Source of the DNA: CAZRHR01 sp964578885
GTDB lineage: Bacteria > Bacteroidota > Bacteroidia > CAIKAF01
Length of the DNA: 64,000 nt
Direction of reading: 5' to 3'
Assembly: GCA_964578885.1 (NCBI GenBank)
Contig: CAZOEO010000005.1
Location: forward strand, 105,823 to 169,822
In this document: positions 1 through 9,855 of the stretch, one piece after another
Numbering within the stretch: position 1 is the first letter of the stretch
Layout: every line of letters starts with the position of its first letter
Program-made: the position numbers and the translations under genes
Notes under the pieces: model-generated
What the model was told of the DNA's origin: nothing
Database searches by the model: none
The model's input: only the letters and a program-made list of their open reading frames with translations

Positions 1-344
1 GCCAATACTGTTCTTAAAACCAGATTACAATATTGGCCAACAGGATCATTGTACACAATGCGTCCGGAAGCCATCAGCCGATCGATTTCATGCGTAGAAT
101 GGCGTAAAAACTCCTGTTCGGCCAGGGCCACTCTTTGTTTTCGCTTTGACCCCGTGATGGGACTCATTTCGGCTTTCGCTCGTGCGGTGGAGGAAACGTG
201 TAAAAAGTCTGGAAGAGGATCTACCGACTCCAGGCTTGTATAATAGTTAAAATCAGTGCCCTGAGCTGAAATCCTCCCCGATGGAAAGGCCAAAGTCAAG
301 AGTAAAAAAGCAGAAAAATATTTTTTAAATGAGAAGCAATTCAT
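1..344 (-). CDS. Secreted protein, N-terminal part only (possible M48-type metalloprotease)
   Basis: An open frame runs leftward from ATG at 344 to the window edge with no stop, about 114 codons. It starts with a clear signal peptide: a basic start (NCFSFKKYF), a hydrophobic core and a cut after ISAQ. The mature part is charged, then reads LMASGRIVYNDPVGQY, which resembles the region ahead of the catalytic domain in Bacteroidota M48 metalloproteases. The HExxH motif would lie outside the window, so the family is only a guess. A TAAGTTTG promoter element lies 60 bases upstream. The gene is divergent from the one at 456. Confidence 0.6.
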   Translation of the reverse strand, partial: MNCFSFKKYFSAFLLLTLAFPSGRISAQGTDFNYYTSLESVDPLPDFLHVSSTARAKAEMSPITGSKRKQRVALAEQEFLRHSTHEIDRLMASGRIVYNDPVGQYCNLVLRTVL

Positions 345-403
345 GTCCTGTGATGGATGGATGATAAAGGGTGATGTAAATTAAAAAAAAGTTTAAACAC
401 GAA

Positions 404-411
404 CAAACTTA
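404..411 (-). promoter_or_regulatory. TAnnTTTG -7 promoter element for the leftward gene
   Basis: Read on the minus strand the sequence is TAAGTTTG, an exact match to the Bacteroidota -7 consensus TAnnTTTG. It lies 60 bases before the ATG at 344. No convincing -33 TTTG is seen at the expected spacing. Confidence 0.4.
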
Positions 412-455
412 GTTCTAAATGCTTAACTTTAAACATTGATTCCCCTCCAATCATT

Positions 456-938
456 ATGAAAGTAACGTACTCCTCCTCTGCTACACAGTTGGCTTTGCCA
501 TGGGTTCGCTATTTAAGCGAAGTAGATGGCAAAAGAGCTTTAATCGCTGTAAACAGCCAACTTAAAACAGAAATCCAATCGACCCATCCTTACATGGGCT
601 GGATTCGGTTGTCTCCTGCTCTGGAAAACGCCACCGATTCGTTTGAAGCCACCCTCATATTGTTTCAGCGATTTGCACCCGGTGTATTTTCCGTTATGGA
701 AACCATGCCAACGCATTTAGTGGGATATGTGGCCGAGCAAAATGAAATCACGCTCATTTTTTACAGCCGGGAAAGAATTTCCTTACGGCCGGTACTAAAA
801 GCTTTTGTCCGTGATTGGAAAACGTGGAACCTCCGCCCTGGTCAAATCCGTGACGAAGACTGGGAAACGTACCATGATTTATTGTATCCCGCTCATTGGG
901 AACAAAAACAACTGAGGTATTTCTCTACACCGTTTTAA
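456..938 (+). CDS. Unknown 160-aa cytosolic protein
   Basis: I do not recognise this protein. It starts at an ATG and has no signal peptide or membrane segment. It is mixed alpha/beta by composition and its C-terminal half is rich in Trp and Tyr (near residues 121-152: WKTWNLRPGQ, DEDWETYHDLLYP). That pattern recalls small DUF695-like proteins, but I cannot confirm it. It ends 26 bases before the aminotransferase start and may be co-transcribed with it. Confidence 0.7.
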   Translation: MKVTYSSSATQLALPWVRYLSEVDGKRALIAVNSQLKTEIQSTHPYMGWIRLSPALENATDSFEATLILFQRFAPGVFSVMETMPTHLVGYVAEQNEITLIFYSRERISLRPVLKAFVRDWKTWNLRPGQIRDEDWETYHDLLYPAHWEQKQLRYFSTPF

Positions 939-964
939 ATCTTTCGCTGTCGTATCTTGTGCCC

Positions 965-2143
965 ATGGATTTTTCAGGCACATTTACATCTAAGCTACCA
1001 AGGGTAAAAACGACCATTTTTTCTGTGATGTCCGCACTGGCACAAGAAACCGGTGCTGTTAATTTATCTCAGGGATTTCCGGATTTCCCTATGGCCCCGG
1101 AACTTGTTGAGGCCTTATATGATGCGGCCAAAAATGGACATAACCAATACGCCCCGATGTCGGGTTACCTACCTTTGAGAAAGGCGGTAGCAGACATGAA
1201 ATCAGCTCTTTATAGTTGCACTTATCATCCTGAAACGGAAATAACCATTACCGCCGGCGGCACGCAAGCCATATTTACCGCCATCACCACATTTATCCGT
1301 GAAGGAGACGAAGTCATGATTTTTGAGCCGGCTTACGATTGTTATGTTCCGGCCATTTCTTTGGTGGGCGGTGTTCCCAAATTCATTCAGCTGGAAGGCC
1401 CGGATTATCAGGTTCCGTGGGCGTCCGTGAAAAAGCTGCTGAATCAACGTACCCGTATGATAATTCTCAATTCTCCGCATAATCCAACAGGGGCACTTCT
1501 GTCCGCACAAGATATGGAGCAGTTGAGTAAAATCCTGAAAGGCAAGGATGTCATTATTCTTTCAGATGAAGTTTACGCCCATCTATTGTACGATGGCTTA
1601 GACCATCAAAGTGTCTGCCGTTATCCTGAACTCGCACAACGCGCATTGGTGGTAGGCTCTTTTGGGAAAACGTACCATTGTACAGGCTGGAAGGTCGGAT
1701 ATGTTGCGGCACCGGAAGCGCTCACTGAAGCGTTCCGAAAAGTACACCAATACAATGTGTTTTCTGTAAATACGCCAGCACAAGTGGCCTTTGCTAAAGT
1801 GTTGTCGCGCCCGGAAACATACTTGCATCTTTCTGCATTTTACGGCCAAAAAAGAGATTTATTCTTCTCGTTGATGGAAGGCCTGCCCTTTCAGTTTAAA
1901 CCAGTTCAGGGCGGATATTTCGCTTTGGCGAATTATGGCCGGTTTTCTAAAATGCCGGATGTAGAGTTTGCAAAAATGCTGACCAAAGAGGCCGGAGTTG
2001 CCACAATTCCATTATCGCCCTTTTACACGCAGGGGAAAGATGAACAATGGCTGCGTTTCTGTTTTGCCAAAACGGATGAAACCCTTCAAGAGGCGGCCAA
2101 ACGGCTAAAAAACTGGGCAAAAAATCATCCATCAACCTCGTGA
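965..2143 (+). CDS. PLP-dependent aminotransferase, methionine/kynurenine aminotransferase type
   Basis: A 392-aa class I fold-type aminotransferase that would move the amino group of methionine, kynurenine or aromatic amino acids to a 2-oxo acid. The N-terminal motif ETGAVNLSQGFPDF is typical of the YbdL / kynurenine aminotransferase branch. The PLP lysine is K235 in SFGKTYHCTGWKVGY, and the NSPHNPTG and SDEVYAH motifs are present. The open frame extends upstream to a TTG at 896, but the ATG at 965 fits the family length and avoids overlap with the preceding gene. A tryptophan dioxygenase lies 54 kb away; a kynurenine role is possible but not shown. Confidence 0.88.
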   Translation: MDFSGTFTSKLPRVKTTIFSVMSALAQETGAVNLSQGFPDFPMAPELVEALYDAAKNGHNQYAPMSGYLPLRKAVADMKSALYSCTYHPETEITITAGGTQAIFTAITTFIREGDEVMIFEPAYDCYVPAISLVGGVPKFIQLEGPDYQVPWASVKKLLNQRTRMIILNSPHNPTGALLSAQDMEQLSKILKGKDVIILSDEVYAHLLYDGLDHQSVCRYPELAQRALVVGSFGKTYHCTGWKVGYVAAPEALTEAFRKVHQYNVFSVNTPAQVAFAKVLSRPETYLHLSAFYGQKRDLFFSLMEGLPFQFKPVQGGYFALANYGRFSKMPDVEFAKMLTKEAGVATIPLSPFYTQGKDEQWLRFCFAKTDETLQEAAKRLKNWAKNHPSTS

Positions 2144-2175
2144 TTTTCTAATTTTTCAGGCCCTAACCTTTCCTT

Positions 2176-4176
2176 ATGAACCAAATTCCATTGCTGCAAG
2201 ATGCAGTGCTCATGCTGGGGCTTTCTGTCCTGGTGATTTATATTTTCCAGCGATTTCGGCTGCCTACGGTGATTGGTTTTTTGGCCACAGGCATTTTATT
2301 CGGGCCGCATGGGCTGGCTTTGATCGGTCATCCTGAATATGCGCACGAGATTGAAATCATGGCAGAAATTGGGATTATTCTGCTGCTGTTTATCATTGGC
2401 CTTGAATTTTCCATTAAGGAGTTGGCAGCGCTCCGAAAAGTGGTGATTCTGGGAGGTTTTGGCCAAGTTGGACTTACAGTTGGATTCATTGCTCTGCTAT
2501 CCTTTGGACTGGGACTTCCGTGGCCCAAAGGGATTTTTATGGGATTTTTATTTTCCTTAAGCTCCACAGCTATTGTGCTGAAGCTTTTACAGGAAAAAGG
2601 AACCATTCATGGACCTGCAGGCCGGATTGCTTTGGGACTTTTAATTTTTCAGGACATCATTGTGGTACCCATGATGTTGGTAACGCCGATGCTGGCCGGT
2701 GCAGAAGCAAACATTGGGACGGCATTGGGAATTTTACTTATGAAGGCCGCAGGTGTAACCATGGCGGTGATTGTACTGTCACGGTATCTGGTACCGAAAG
2801 TCCTGAGAGAAATCGCACGTACTAAAAGTCGGGAGTTGTTTCTGTTGTCTATTCTGGTCATTTGTTTTACCGTAGCCTTTGGCACCAGCGCATTGGGACT
2901 TTCTTTGGCTTTGGGAGCCTTCATGGCCGGCCTCACTATTTCCGGTTCGCCTTACAGCCATCAGGCCACCAGTCTGATCATTCCCTTTCGGGAGGTTTTT
3001 GCATCCTTCTTCTTTTTATCCATCGGCATGCTCCTTGATATCCGCTTTATCACAGACCATTTTTTAGTCATCTCTGGGTTGGTACTTACAGTGGTGCTGG
3101 TAAAATTTTCCGTACTGGCGGGTGTGGTGCGTTTATTAGGCTTCCCGCTTCGTACCGCACTCCTTTCTGGATTTACTTTGTTTCAGGTCGGCGAATTCGC
3201 CTTTATCTTATCTGGCTTCGGACAAAAGTATGGGCTCATGGCGGCAGAACAATATCAGTATTTTCTATCGGTCAGTGTGATTACCATGGCCATGACACCC
3301 TTTTTCATTTCTGAAGGAGCACGTTGGGTAAAAGCGCTGGAAAGTAAATTACCAGTCCCAATAGATCAGACGCCATCCTTTCAACCTGCATCAGCACTTT
3401 CTTCACAACAGTTGTCTGGACACGTCATCATCATTGGTTACGGATTAAATGGACAGCATCTGGCGCAAGCCGCCAGAAGTCATGGCATTCCACATGTAGT
3501 CATCGACATGGAAGTGGCACTCGTAGAACGTGCATTAAAAGAGGGAAGTCCCGCATTTTTTGGCGATGCCACACAAGGTTTTATCCTGGAAGAATTACAT
3601 GTGTATAAAGCCAATGTGGTGGTCATCGCGGTATCAGACATGGTGGCTTCCAGAAACATTATATCCCAAATTCGGCATATTCATCAGAAAGTTCACATTA
3701 TTGTTCGCTGTCACAATGTACAAGAAGCCGAAAGTTTATATGGTTTGGGCGCTGGAGAAGTAATCATTGATGCCATGGAGGCTTCGGTTGAAATTTTCAC
3801 ACGCGTCTTGCATCACTATCTGGTGGAACCCATTCAAATTGCGGATTTTGCAGATAAAATCCGGACTTCAGAATGGCAAATGAGCCGACCCAGCAACTAT
3901 ACCTCCATGCCCATTTTGGCAGGTTTGCCCGAACTGAGAACGGTATCTATTCCCTTGGTAACCAACATTCCCGGAATCACGGAGGTTTCCGTACAACAAG
4001 CACTGCTTCGGGAAAAACATCATGTTTCCATTTTGGCCATTCGGAGAGAAGGCGAATTAATCACCAAAATTGCGCCGGACACCTGTATGCATTTAGGGGA
4101 CGTGCTGTATTTATTTGGCGAGGCAGATGATATTCAAGCTTTTATAAACTTAGTTCGGGTAGATTTGTCCGCCTGA
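2176..4176 (+). CDS. Kef-type monovalent cation:proton antiporter with TrkA domains
   Basis: A 666-aa CPA2-family antiporter. Residues about 8-385 form some 12 membrane segments of the sodium/hydrogen exchanger fold, with GLEFS and LIFQDIIVVP matching KefB/KefC. From about residue 415 a cytosolic TrkA-N (RCK) domain carries the nucleotide-binding GYGLNG motif, and residues about 580-660 look like TrkA-C. It probably exchanges potassium or sodium for protons at the inner membrane, gated by a nucleotide ligand. It starts 32 bases after the aminotransferase. Its last 27 bases overlap the 3' end of the opposite-strand kinase gene. Confidence 0.9.
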   Translation: MNQIPLLQDAVLMLGLSVLVIYIFQRFRLPTVIGFLATGILFGPHGLALIGHPEYAHEIEIMAEIGIILLLFIIGLEFSIKELAALRKVVILGGFGQVGLTVGFIALLSFGLGLPWPKGIFMGFLFSLSSTAIVLKLLQEKGTIHGPAGRIALGLLIFQDIIVVPMMLVTPMLAGAEANIGTALGILLMKAAGVTMAVIVLSRYLVPKVLREIARTKSRELFLLSILVICFTVAFGTSALGLSLALGAFMAGLTISGSPYSHQATSLIIPFREVFASFFFLSIGMLLDIRFITDHFLVISGLVLTVVLVKFSVLAGVVRLLGFPLRTALLSGFTLFQVGEFAFILSGFGQKYGLMAAEQYQYFLSVSVITMAMTPFFISEGARWVKALESKLPVPIDQTPSFQPASALSSQQLSGHVIIIGYGLNGQHLAQAARSHGIPHVVIDMEVALVERALKEGSPAFFGDATQGFILEELHVYKANVVVIAVSDMVASRNIISQIRHIHQKVHIIVRCHNVQEAESLYGLGAGEVIIDAMEASVEIFTRVLHHYLVEPIQIADFADKIRTSEWQMSRPSNYTSMPILAGLPELRTVSIPLVTNIPGITEVSVQQALLREKHHVSILAIRREGELITKIAPDTCMHLGDVLYLFGEADDIQAFINLVRVDLSA

Positions 4177-6237
4177 GCGCTGAAGGTTTGGTGAAGGGAA
4201 TAAAAGATAAAACGCCGTTCCTTTCCCTACTGCTGATTTAGCCCAAACCCGTCCGCCATGTGCTTCCATGATTTTCTTCACGATATACAGACCAAGGCCT
4301 GTGCTGGTTTCACCTAAAGTTCCGCTGGATCCGCTGGAAAAAGGACGAAATAAAGTTGCACGTAGTTCTGGTGGAATGCCTTTACCATGATCACGAATCC
4401 GGAACAAGGTACTTTGGTCTGGCAATTGCCTTAACGTACAATGAATCACGCTTCCCGGATTGGAGAACTTGATGGCATTGTCCAGGACATTGGTAATGGC
4501 GCGGACGGTTTTATCCTGATCGCAAGCCATCAGAAACTGGGCATGATTCTCCACTTTCAAAGAAATCTGTTTTCTTTTCAGTTTAGAGAAAAGGAGTTTT
4601 TGTGCTTCTTCAAGGACCTGCTGCGGAAGCATAATGTGCAGATGGAGCTGCATTTGTGGATCAGGCCGAATGGCATCTGATAAGTCCTGCAGCGTAAAAA
4701 GTCCAATTTTGGCGGAATGGCCCAATAGATGCATTAAATGCTGGTTTTCTTTGGTAAAAAGCTTTCCTTCAGGACTATCCAAAAGTAAATCGCTCACCTG
4801 GGTTACATTGCCCAATACATTTCGCAAGTCGTGCGCAACGGTACTTAAAATATAACTTTTGTGTTTATCTGTAAGTTCCAGGTGTCGATGCGTGCGATGG
4901 AGCTGTTGGTTTTGCTGCTGCAACCCTTTCGACACCGCTTTAAACTTGGCATATCGCTTTCTCAGTGAAAACCATAGTATAAAAATGACCATAATCACCA
5001 CAAAGAGGAGCAGTCCAAAAGCAAACCACAATCTGCCCTGCAAACTTTTTGCCTGGATATGGTACCTTATGCTTTCCGCATAATTGGAGGCATCCATCAT
5101 GTCTTGTTGCACATGTTCCAGTTGCAACATTTTAGCTTGATAAATCCGGTCAATGGAATCAGCGGCCACCGATTGTTTAAGGCTAAAAGTGTAGGCGGCC
5201 TTAAAATCTCCGCGTTTTTGAGCCAGTTTCGAAAGCATTTGATAGTAATACCATTGATACCGGAATTCACGAATCAAATAGGTTGGTGCCAGTTCTTGTA
5301 AAAGTTGCTGTGCCAAATTTGGTTGTTTCAGGGCATCATAGACCAATGCTCCTATGACAGTGGCTCTACCAACAAAAATCTGACGATCGGCATGATGGGC
5401 AAAATGCAACATATTCTGAACCATCACTGGCTTGAGTCGTTCGGGGAAATAGGCCCACACGGCATGTGTCCAGTTGATATAGGAATAAGCCATGCCACTT
5501 TGGTTGCCGGTATGATAGGCAATTTGGAAAGCCCTTTGGAAACTGGACAAGGCAGGCGTTGGCAGGTCTTGTTTCAAATAACAAAGGCCAATGTTATTCA
5601 AAATATTTTGCGTCCAGTGGGCTTCATCCCAGCCTTCATTGGACTGCAGAATGTTACGAAAAGCCGCATGAAAATGATAAGCGGCCTTGTCATACGCTTG
5701 CTCTGAATAATAGAGCATACCCAGGTGATTGTGCATGAGCGCAGCGAAATACGGCCAATAGATTTCTCGTGCCATAAGCTCGGCACGAAGTAGATACTTG
5801 GCTGTGGCGCGGTAATCACCTCTTTCAGCTGCTTTTGCACCAAGGAGCGTCAGGGTTTGAAAATACAGACGTTGCTTTGACAATGGAAAAAGCTCGTGGT
5901 TTCCGAGCCACTGTAAATGCATGAAGACCTTGGCCTGAACCTGCAGTGCTGGAGTAGATCTCTTATCTATTCTAATCCCCTCTGCATGAAATGCATACCA
6001 ACGAAAAGCGCTATCTAACACGCTACATGCTTCGTCCTGGCCATATAGTGCGCAGACGTTGGTGGTATAAAAAAGTCGGGGAAAAGACGTGGATTTGGCT
6101 TTCACGCCAGCGTGCAATGAGCCCTGTGACCAGAAACCCATAAGTCCTGCACATACGTATAAAAAACCGATGCTTTTGCGAAAACCTATCACTTCAGAAA
6201 CAAAGGTAAACCTAAAACCGTTGTTTATATTTACCAT
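4150..6237 (-). CDS. TPR-containing sensor histidine kinase (second of a tandem pair)
   Basis: 695 aa. The N-terminal half (about 80-390) has TPR-like helices (AYDKAAYHFHAAF and similar), then one membrane segment at about 400-422, a coiled coil and a HisKA domain with phospho-acceptor H469 in STVAHDLRNVLG. The HATPase domain has the N box DNAIKFS, G1 DHGKGIP and G2 GLGLYIVKK. No receiver domain or partner regulator is adjacent. It begins 8 bases after its paralogue stops, so the two are co-transcribed. A weak N-terminal hydrophobic stretch suggests export of the TPR part to the periplasm. Its 3' end overlaps the antiporter gene by 27 bases. Confidence 0.88.
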   Translation of the reverse strand: MVNINNGFRFTFVSEVIGFRKSIGFLYVCAGLMGFWSQGSLHAGVKAKSTSFPRLFYTTNVCALYGQDEACSVLDSAFRWYAFHAEGIRIDKRSTPALQVQAKVFMHLQWLGNHELFPLSKQRLYFQTLTLLGAKAAERGDYRATAKYLLRAELMAREIYWPYFAALMHNHLGMLYYSEQAYDKAAYHFHAAFRNILQSNEGWDEAHWTQNILNNIGLCYLKQDLPTPALSSFQRAFQIAYHTGNQSGMAYSYINWTHAVWAYFPERLKPVMVQNMLHFAHHADRQIFVGRATVIGALVYDALKQPNLAQQLLQELAPTYLIREFRYQWYYYQMLSKLAQKRGDFKAAYTFSLKQSVAADSIDRIYQAKMLQLEHVQQDMMDASNYAESIRYHIQAKSLQGRLWFAFGLLLFVVIMVIFILWFSLRKRYAKFKAVSKGLQQQNQQLHRTHRHLELTDKHKSYILSTVAHDLRNVLGNVTQVSDLLLDSPEGKLFTKENQHLMHLLGHSAKIGLFTLQDLSDAIRPDPQMQLHLHIMLPQQVLEEAQKLLFSKLKRKQISLKVENHAQFLMACDQDKTVRAITNVLDNAIKFSNPGSVIHCTLRQLPDQSTLFRIRDHGKGIPPELRATLFRPFSSGSSGTLGETSTGLGLYIVKKIMEAHGGRVWAKSAVGKGTAFYLLFPSPNLQRSGGQIYPN

Positions 6238-6245
6238 TTGATTTT

Positions 6246-8255
6246 TTATCGGGAAATAGGAAGGCGAATCAAAAACAAAGTCCCGCTGCCTTCTTTGGTT
6301 TTAACGCGTATGGTTCCACGATGGGCGGTGACAATTTTTTTCACAATGTAAAGCCCCAGTCCGGTGGTTGGTTCACCCAATGTGCCTAGTACACCTGCGG
6401 TAAAGGGCCTGAATAATTTGGTTTCCATACGGCGAGGAATGCCTGTTCCAAAGTCCCGGACACATAACTCCACTTCACTTAGGCCATGCTGTCGGATGAG
6501 GACCTTAATGATTCCCCCGGGTTTGGAATATTTTATCGCATTGTCCACAAGATTTATGAGGACACGAGTAATTTTTTCCCGGTCAGCAGCCACCAAAAAA
6601 GGCGCTTGATTCTTTGTAATGAGCTCAATACGTTTTTGTCTGCATTTATGATGTAGCAAATCCCGAAGTTCGGCCAAAAGTGCTTCCGGCAACAGAGGAA
6701 CCACATCTAAATTAACTTGATTTCCAGGTCGGATGGCGTCATTCAAATCCTGAATGGTATTCAGACCCAGCTTAGCAGATGTTTTCAATAACTTGAGCAA
6801 ATGGCGCTGCTCTTGTTCGGGAAGCGCATCGGATGGTCCCTCGGCTATAATGTCGCTCACCTGTATCACATTGCCCAGAACATTTCTTAGGTCATGGGCC
6901 ACTGTGCTCAAAATGTAGTTTTTGTGCTTATTGGCCATTTCCAAATCCCGGTTGGCTCGTGCAAATTGCCCGGATTTTTGCCGGAGATCCTTGGACAAAA
7001 TTTGTGTTTGGGTAAAACGACGCCTCAGGTTCATCCAAAGAAAAAATATGACCACTACAAATACCATCAGTACACCGCCACCAAGGAATATGGCGTTAGA
7101 CTGAATTTCTCGTAACCTTAGAGAATGAACGAGTCCTTCTTTCGAATCGCGCAATCGGTTCAAGCCAATTTGTGCTTCCTCCAATTGAATGAGCTTGTTT
7201 CCACGTCTGTTATGAATGAGGTCGGTGAGCGTTCTGGACGTTTCCTCATAGGCGAAGGCCTTTTCATAATGCCCCTTAGAGGCTTCTAAGCGGGCCATGA
7301 GCCTGTAATAAGATTCCCGTGACCGGTCATCCCGAACTTGGTCCATGCGCTCATCCAATAAGGCAAGCCAAATTCCAGCTTCTTCGAAATGGTGTTTTTT
7401 TTCTAAAAACTCAGCATATGCAAGAATCCCACGTGCTTCCAATTGCACATTATTGCATCTGGCAGATTTGCAGATTCCAGATTGAAACAAAGAATCTGCC
7501 ATCGCCATGTTTCCCATCTGGGCATAATTTCGAGCCATATTGACCAGGGAAACGGCCTCACCCACCAAATTTTTATCCCAAACCGACACTCGGTACGCTT
7601 GTGTAAAATAGTGGTTGGCCCTGGCAAAATCCCTCATCTGCATATAGCACAAGCCCAAATTATTCAACACATTCTGAATAAGATACTTTCTCTCGGAACG
7701 CTGATTCTCCTGCAATAAACTTCGCAAGGCCATGGAAAAATGAGGAATGGCCTGTTCATACCCGCCTTCTGAATAAAACAAGATTCCCATATAATTATTG
7801 AGAATCCCATCATAATACGGCCAAAAAATCTCATTTTCAAACTCTTTGGCCATAAGCATCAAGCGAATAGATGGCCCGAAATCGCCTCTTTCATAATACG
7901 TGGCGCCTAAAGAAACTAAGGTTCTGAAATAATTTAAATCATCTACGCCAGGCCCCAAATCCACAACACGTTGCAAAAAATAAAGCGAGGAATCCAGAAC
8001 GCCGAGCCGATTATAATAACCACCAAGGGCCGCATAATAATGCGACCATACCCGTAAAGGCTTCGTGTGATCCATGAAATTGGTCATGCGTTTCGCTATT
8101 TCCGGACATGGTAAAAAATCGGAATCATGCACCTGCGTGCAACTATCCATTTCTAATACCAATCGGTCGAAGGCCAAGTCGCCACTGGAAATTTCCTGCG
8201 CTTTAATCACAGAAAACACCAAAAAGCAGATCACAAGACATAGCCTACCAATCAT
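6246..8255 (-). CDS. TPR-containing sensor histidine kinase (first of a tandem pair)
   Basis: 669 aa from the ATG at 8255, which opens a clear signal peptide (MIGRLCLVICFLVFSVIKAQ). The open frame extends to a TTG at 8288, a less likely start because it lengthens the overlap with the upstream gene. TPR-like repeats fill about residues 60-340. One membrane segment follows at about 385-405, then a coiled coil and HisKA with H454 in AHDLRNVLGN. The HATPase motifs are DNAIKYS, DFGTGIP and GLGLYIVKK. Architecture and motifs match the following gene, so the two arose by duplication. It overlaps the outer membrane protein gene by 11 bases. Confidence 0.88.
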   Translation of the reverse strand: MIGRLCLVICFLVFSVIKAQEISSGDLAFDRLVLEMDSCTQVHDSDFLPCPEIAKRMTNFMDHTKPLRVWSHYYAALGGYYNRLGVLDSSLYFLQRVVDLGPGVDDLNYFRTLVSLGATYYERGDFGPSIRLMLMAKEFENEIFWPYYDGILNNYMGILFYSEGGYEQAIPHFSMALRSLLQENQRSERKYLIQNVLNNLGLCYMQMRDFARANHYFTQAYRVSVWDKNLVGEAVSLVNMARNYAQMGNMAMADSLFQSGICKSARCNNVQLEARGILAYAEFLEKKHHFEEAGIWLALLDERMDQVRDDRSRESYYRLMARLEASKGHYEKAFAYEETSRTLTDLIHNRRGNKLIQLEEAQIGLNRLRDSKEGLVHSLRLREIQSNAIFLGGGVLMVFVVVIFFLWMNLRRRFTQTQILSKDLRQKSGQFARANRDLEMANKHKNYILSTVAHDLRNVLGNVIQVSDIIAEGPSDALPEQEQRHLLKLLKTSAKLGLNTIQDLNDAIRPGNQVNLDVVPLLPEALLAELRDLLHHKCRQKRIELITKNQAPFLVAADREKITRVLINLVDNAIKYSKPGGIIKVLIRQHGLSEVELCVRDFGTGIPRRMETKLFRPFTAGVLGTLGEPTTGLGLYIVKKIVTAHRGTIRVKTKEGSGTLFLIRLPISR

Positions 8256-9852
8256 AATATCGGTTAGGTAAATTGGTGCGTAAGCCAAACCAGAACCAGC
8301 TGGTCATCTGGGTAGATTGGGTATTTTCAAAATGCCTTAGCCGGGTTCCGGCTTCTATACGAAACCCATAAGCCGGATTCAGAATGTACGCGGCAGAAAG
8401 TTCCAGTACCATCAGGGATGTGCGCAGGCCTTGACCCACCACGTTGCCATATTCCTGAGGATGATTTAAATCCAGATTATAAATATTTTGCCCATAATTC
8501 ATTCCAGCAGAATCCAAGCCAACTATGGCATAGCTTAAACGGGAATTAAACATCCATCGGTCGGTGCGATATTTCAGGAATCCAAGTAATTCCCAAAAAT
8601 TGGCGCCCAAAGGATGAGCCAGACTTTGGTTATAATGCGCGTAATTCTGGTTGGTTCGCCAGTGATTATACGTATAAGGACGGACATAATTGAACTCAGT
8701 CTGTAAATGTAATCCCTTCAATCCAAATACATTGAAATATTTATATCCCAATTGAAACGCCTGCTTATTGGCCCTCCATCCGGATTGGGTTTTGCCTAAA
8801 AAGTTTCCAAGGTTCAATTCATCCAACATCAATTGACCATACAACTGATGACTGGCGGTAATCTGCCATTTCAAATTAGCACCAAGTAGGGCATTATCAT
8901 AAGATCCCAAACCATATTCCACAGGACGGAAAAAGATAATGGGATTCATGTAACTCCATTCCAAACCTCTATTCACACCCGTGCTATCCGTTCCGCTAAA
9001 CATGACGCCTTCGAACAAACCCAGATTTAATCCACGGGCAATGTTGAAATCCAGGTAATGAAATGCACCATACTTCTTTGTATTCAGGTTGTCTCCTGCC
9101 AAACTTGGACGAATGTCCTGAAACTCTCCCCAAAGATTGGTGTACTTAAATCGCCAGAATTGAGTGTTGATTTTCAGGTAAGGATAATTAAAAGCCACAT
9201 CGGAGAGCAACAAAGAGCGATAACCATCACCAATGAAATTTTTACCAATCCCAAACTCAATATCCACCCATTGTGCCGGAGCAAAAACCACATAACCATT
9301 GGCCCAGGCATAATCGTACCCCACCGTTTTAAACGGCTTCGACCGACCTTGTCCGGGAATGATGCCCATGGTATCGGCCACATCAGACAAATAACCCGGC
9401 AAAGCGGCCTGGTTTTCATAAAAATCCGAATAAAAAGAAAACATTTTTCCCAGATTACCACGCACGGTAACACCACGGGTGTTGGTCCACAAGGTTTTAT
9501 CTCCGGAGAAATCACGCCCCATGGTAAAATCAAACGCAGGATTAACCAAAATTTGACCCTGGGGAAAAGAAATCCGAACCAAATCTTCCGAAAAAAGTTT
9601 ACGGCCAGTCCAGGTACGGGCGAAACTCCCACGATACGGCTTTACGCCCAGAACTGAATCCGGATTAATAATTGGCCGAAGGGCCGATAAACGATAGGGC
9701 TTTACTGCGGAAAAAAAAGGAGCCCTGGTCTCATGAGCAGCCGCTTCTAATTGCAATTGATACTCATTAAAAAAAGGCTGATGGAAGTGCTGTGCCTGAA
9801 GCAAGGCTATTGTTCCCCAAAAGCCTGCGAAAACGGGGATCAAAAATTTCAT
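8245..9852 (-). CDS. RemB/Wzi-like outer membrane beta-barrel protein
   Basis: 535 aa from the ATG at 9852; the open frame also contains a TTG two codons earlier. The signal peptide is cut near LLQAQ. The rest alternates aromatic and polar residues in beta strands, as in an outer membrane barrel. The segment KNFIGDGYRSLLLSD is a hallmark of a Bacteroidota family that includes the gliding protein RemB and is related to capsule-assembly Wzi proteins. A TATATTTG promoter element lies only 3 bases ahead of the ATG, so transcription of this gene and the two kinases likely starts here with almost no leader. A role in surface polysaccharide or gliding is inferred. Confidence 0.75.
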   Translation of the reverse strand: MKFLIPVFAGFWGTIALLQAQHFHQPFFNEYQLQLEAAAHETRAPFFSAVKPYRLSALRPIINPDSVLGVKPYRGSFARTWTGRKLFSEDLVRISFPQGQILVNPAFDFTMGRDFSGDKTLWTNTRGVTVRGNLGKMFSFYSDFYENQAALPGYLSDVADTMGIIPGQGRSKPFKTVGYDYAWANGYVVFAPAQWVDIEFGIGKNFIGDGYRSLLLSDVAFNYPYLKINTQFWRFKYTNLWGEFQDIRPSLAGDNLNTKKYGAFHYLDFNIARGLNLGLFEGVMFSGTDSTGVNRGLEWSYMNPIIFFRPVEYGLGSYDNALLGANLKWQITASHQLYGQLMLDELNLGNFLGKTQSGWRANKQAFQLGYKYFNVFGLKGLHLQTEFNYVRPYTYNHWRTNQNYAHYNQSLAHPLGANFWELLGFLKYRTDRWMFNSRLSYAIVGLDSAGMNYGQNIYNLDLNHPQEYGNVVGQGLRTSLMVLELSAAYILNPAYGFRIEAGTRLRHFENTQSTQMTSWFWFGLRTNLPNRYYDW

Positions 9853-9855
9853 GCC

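Noticed and set aside
896..964. TTG start at 896 for the aminotransferase
   Set aside because: It would overlap the upstream gene by 43 bases and add a non-conserved N-terminus; ATG at 965 fits the family.
9058..9657. 199-codon plus-strand frame opposite the outer membrane protein
   Set aside because: Wholly antisense to a well-supported beta-barrel gene; the His/Thr-rich translation is a shadow.
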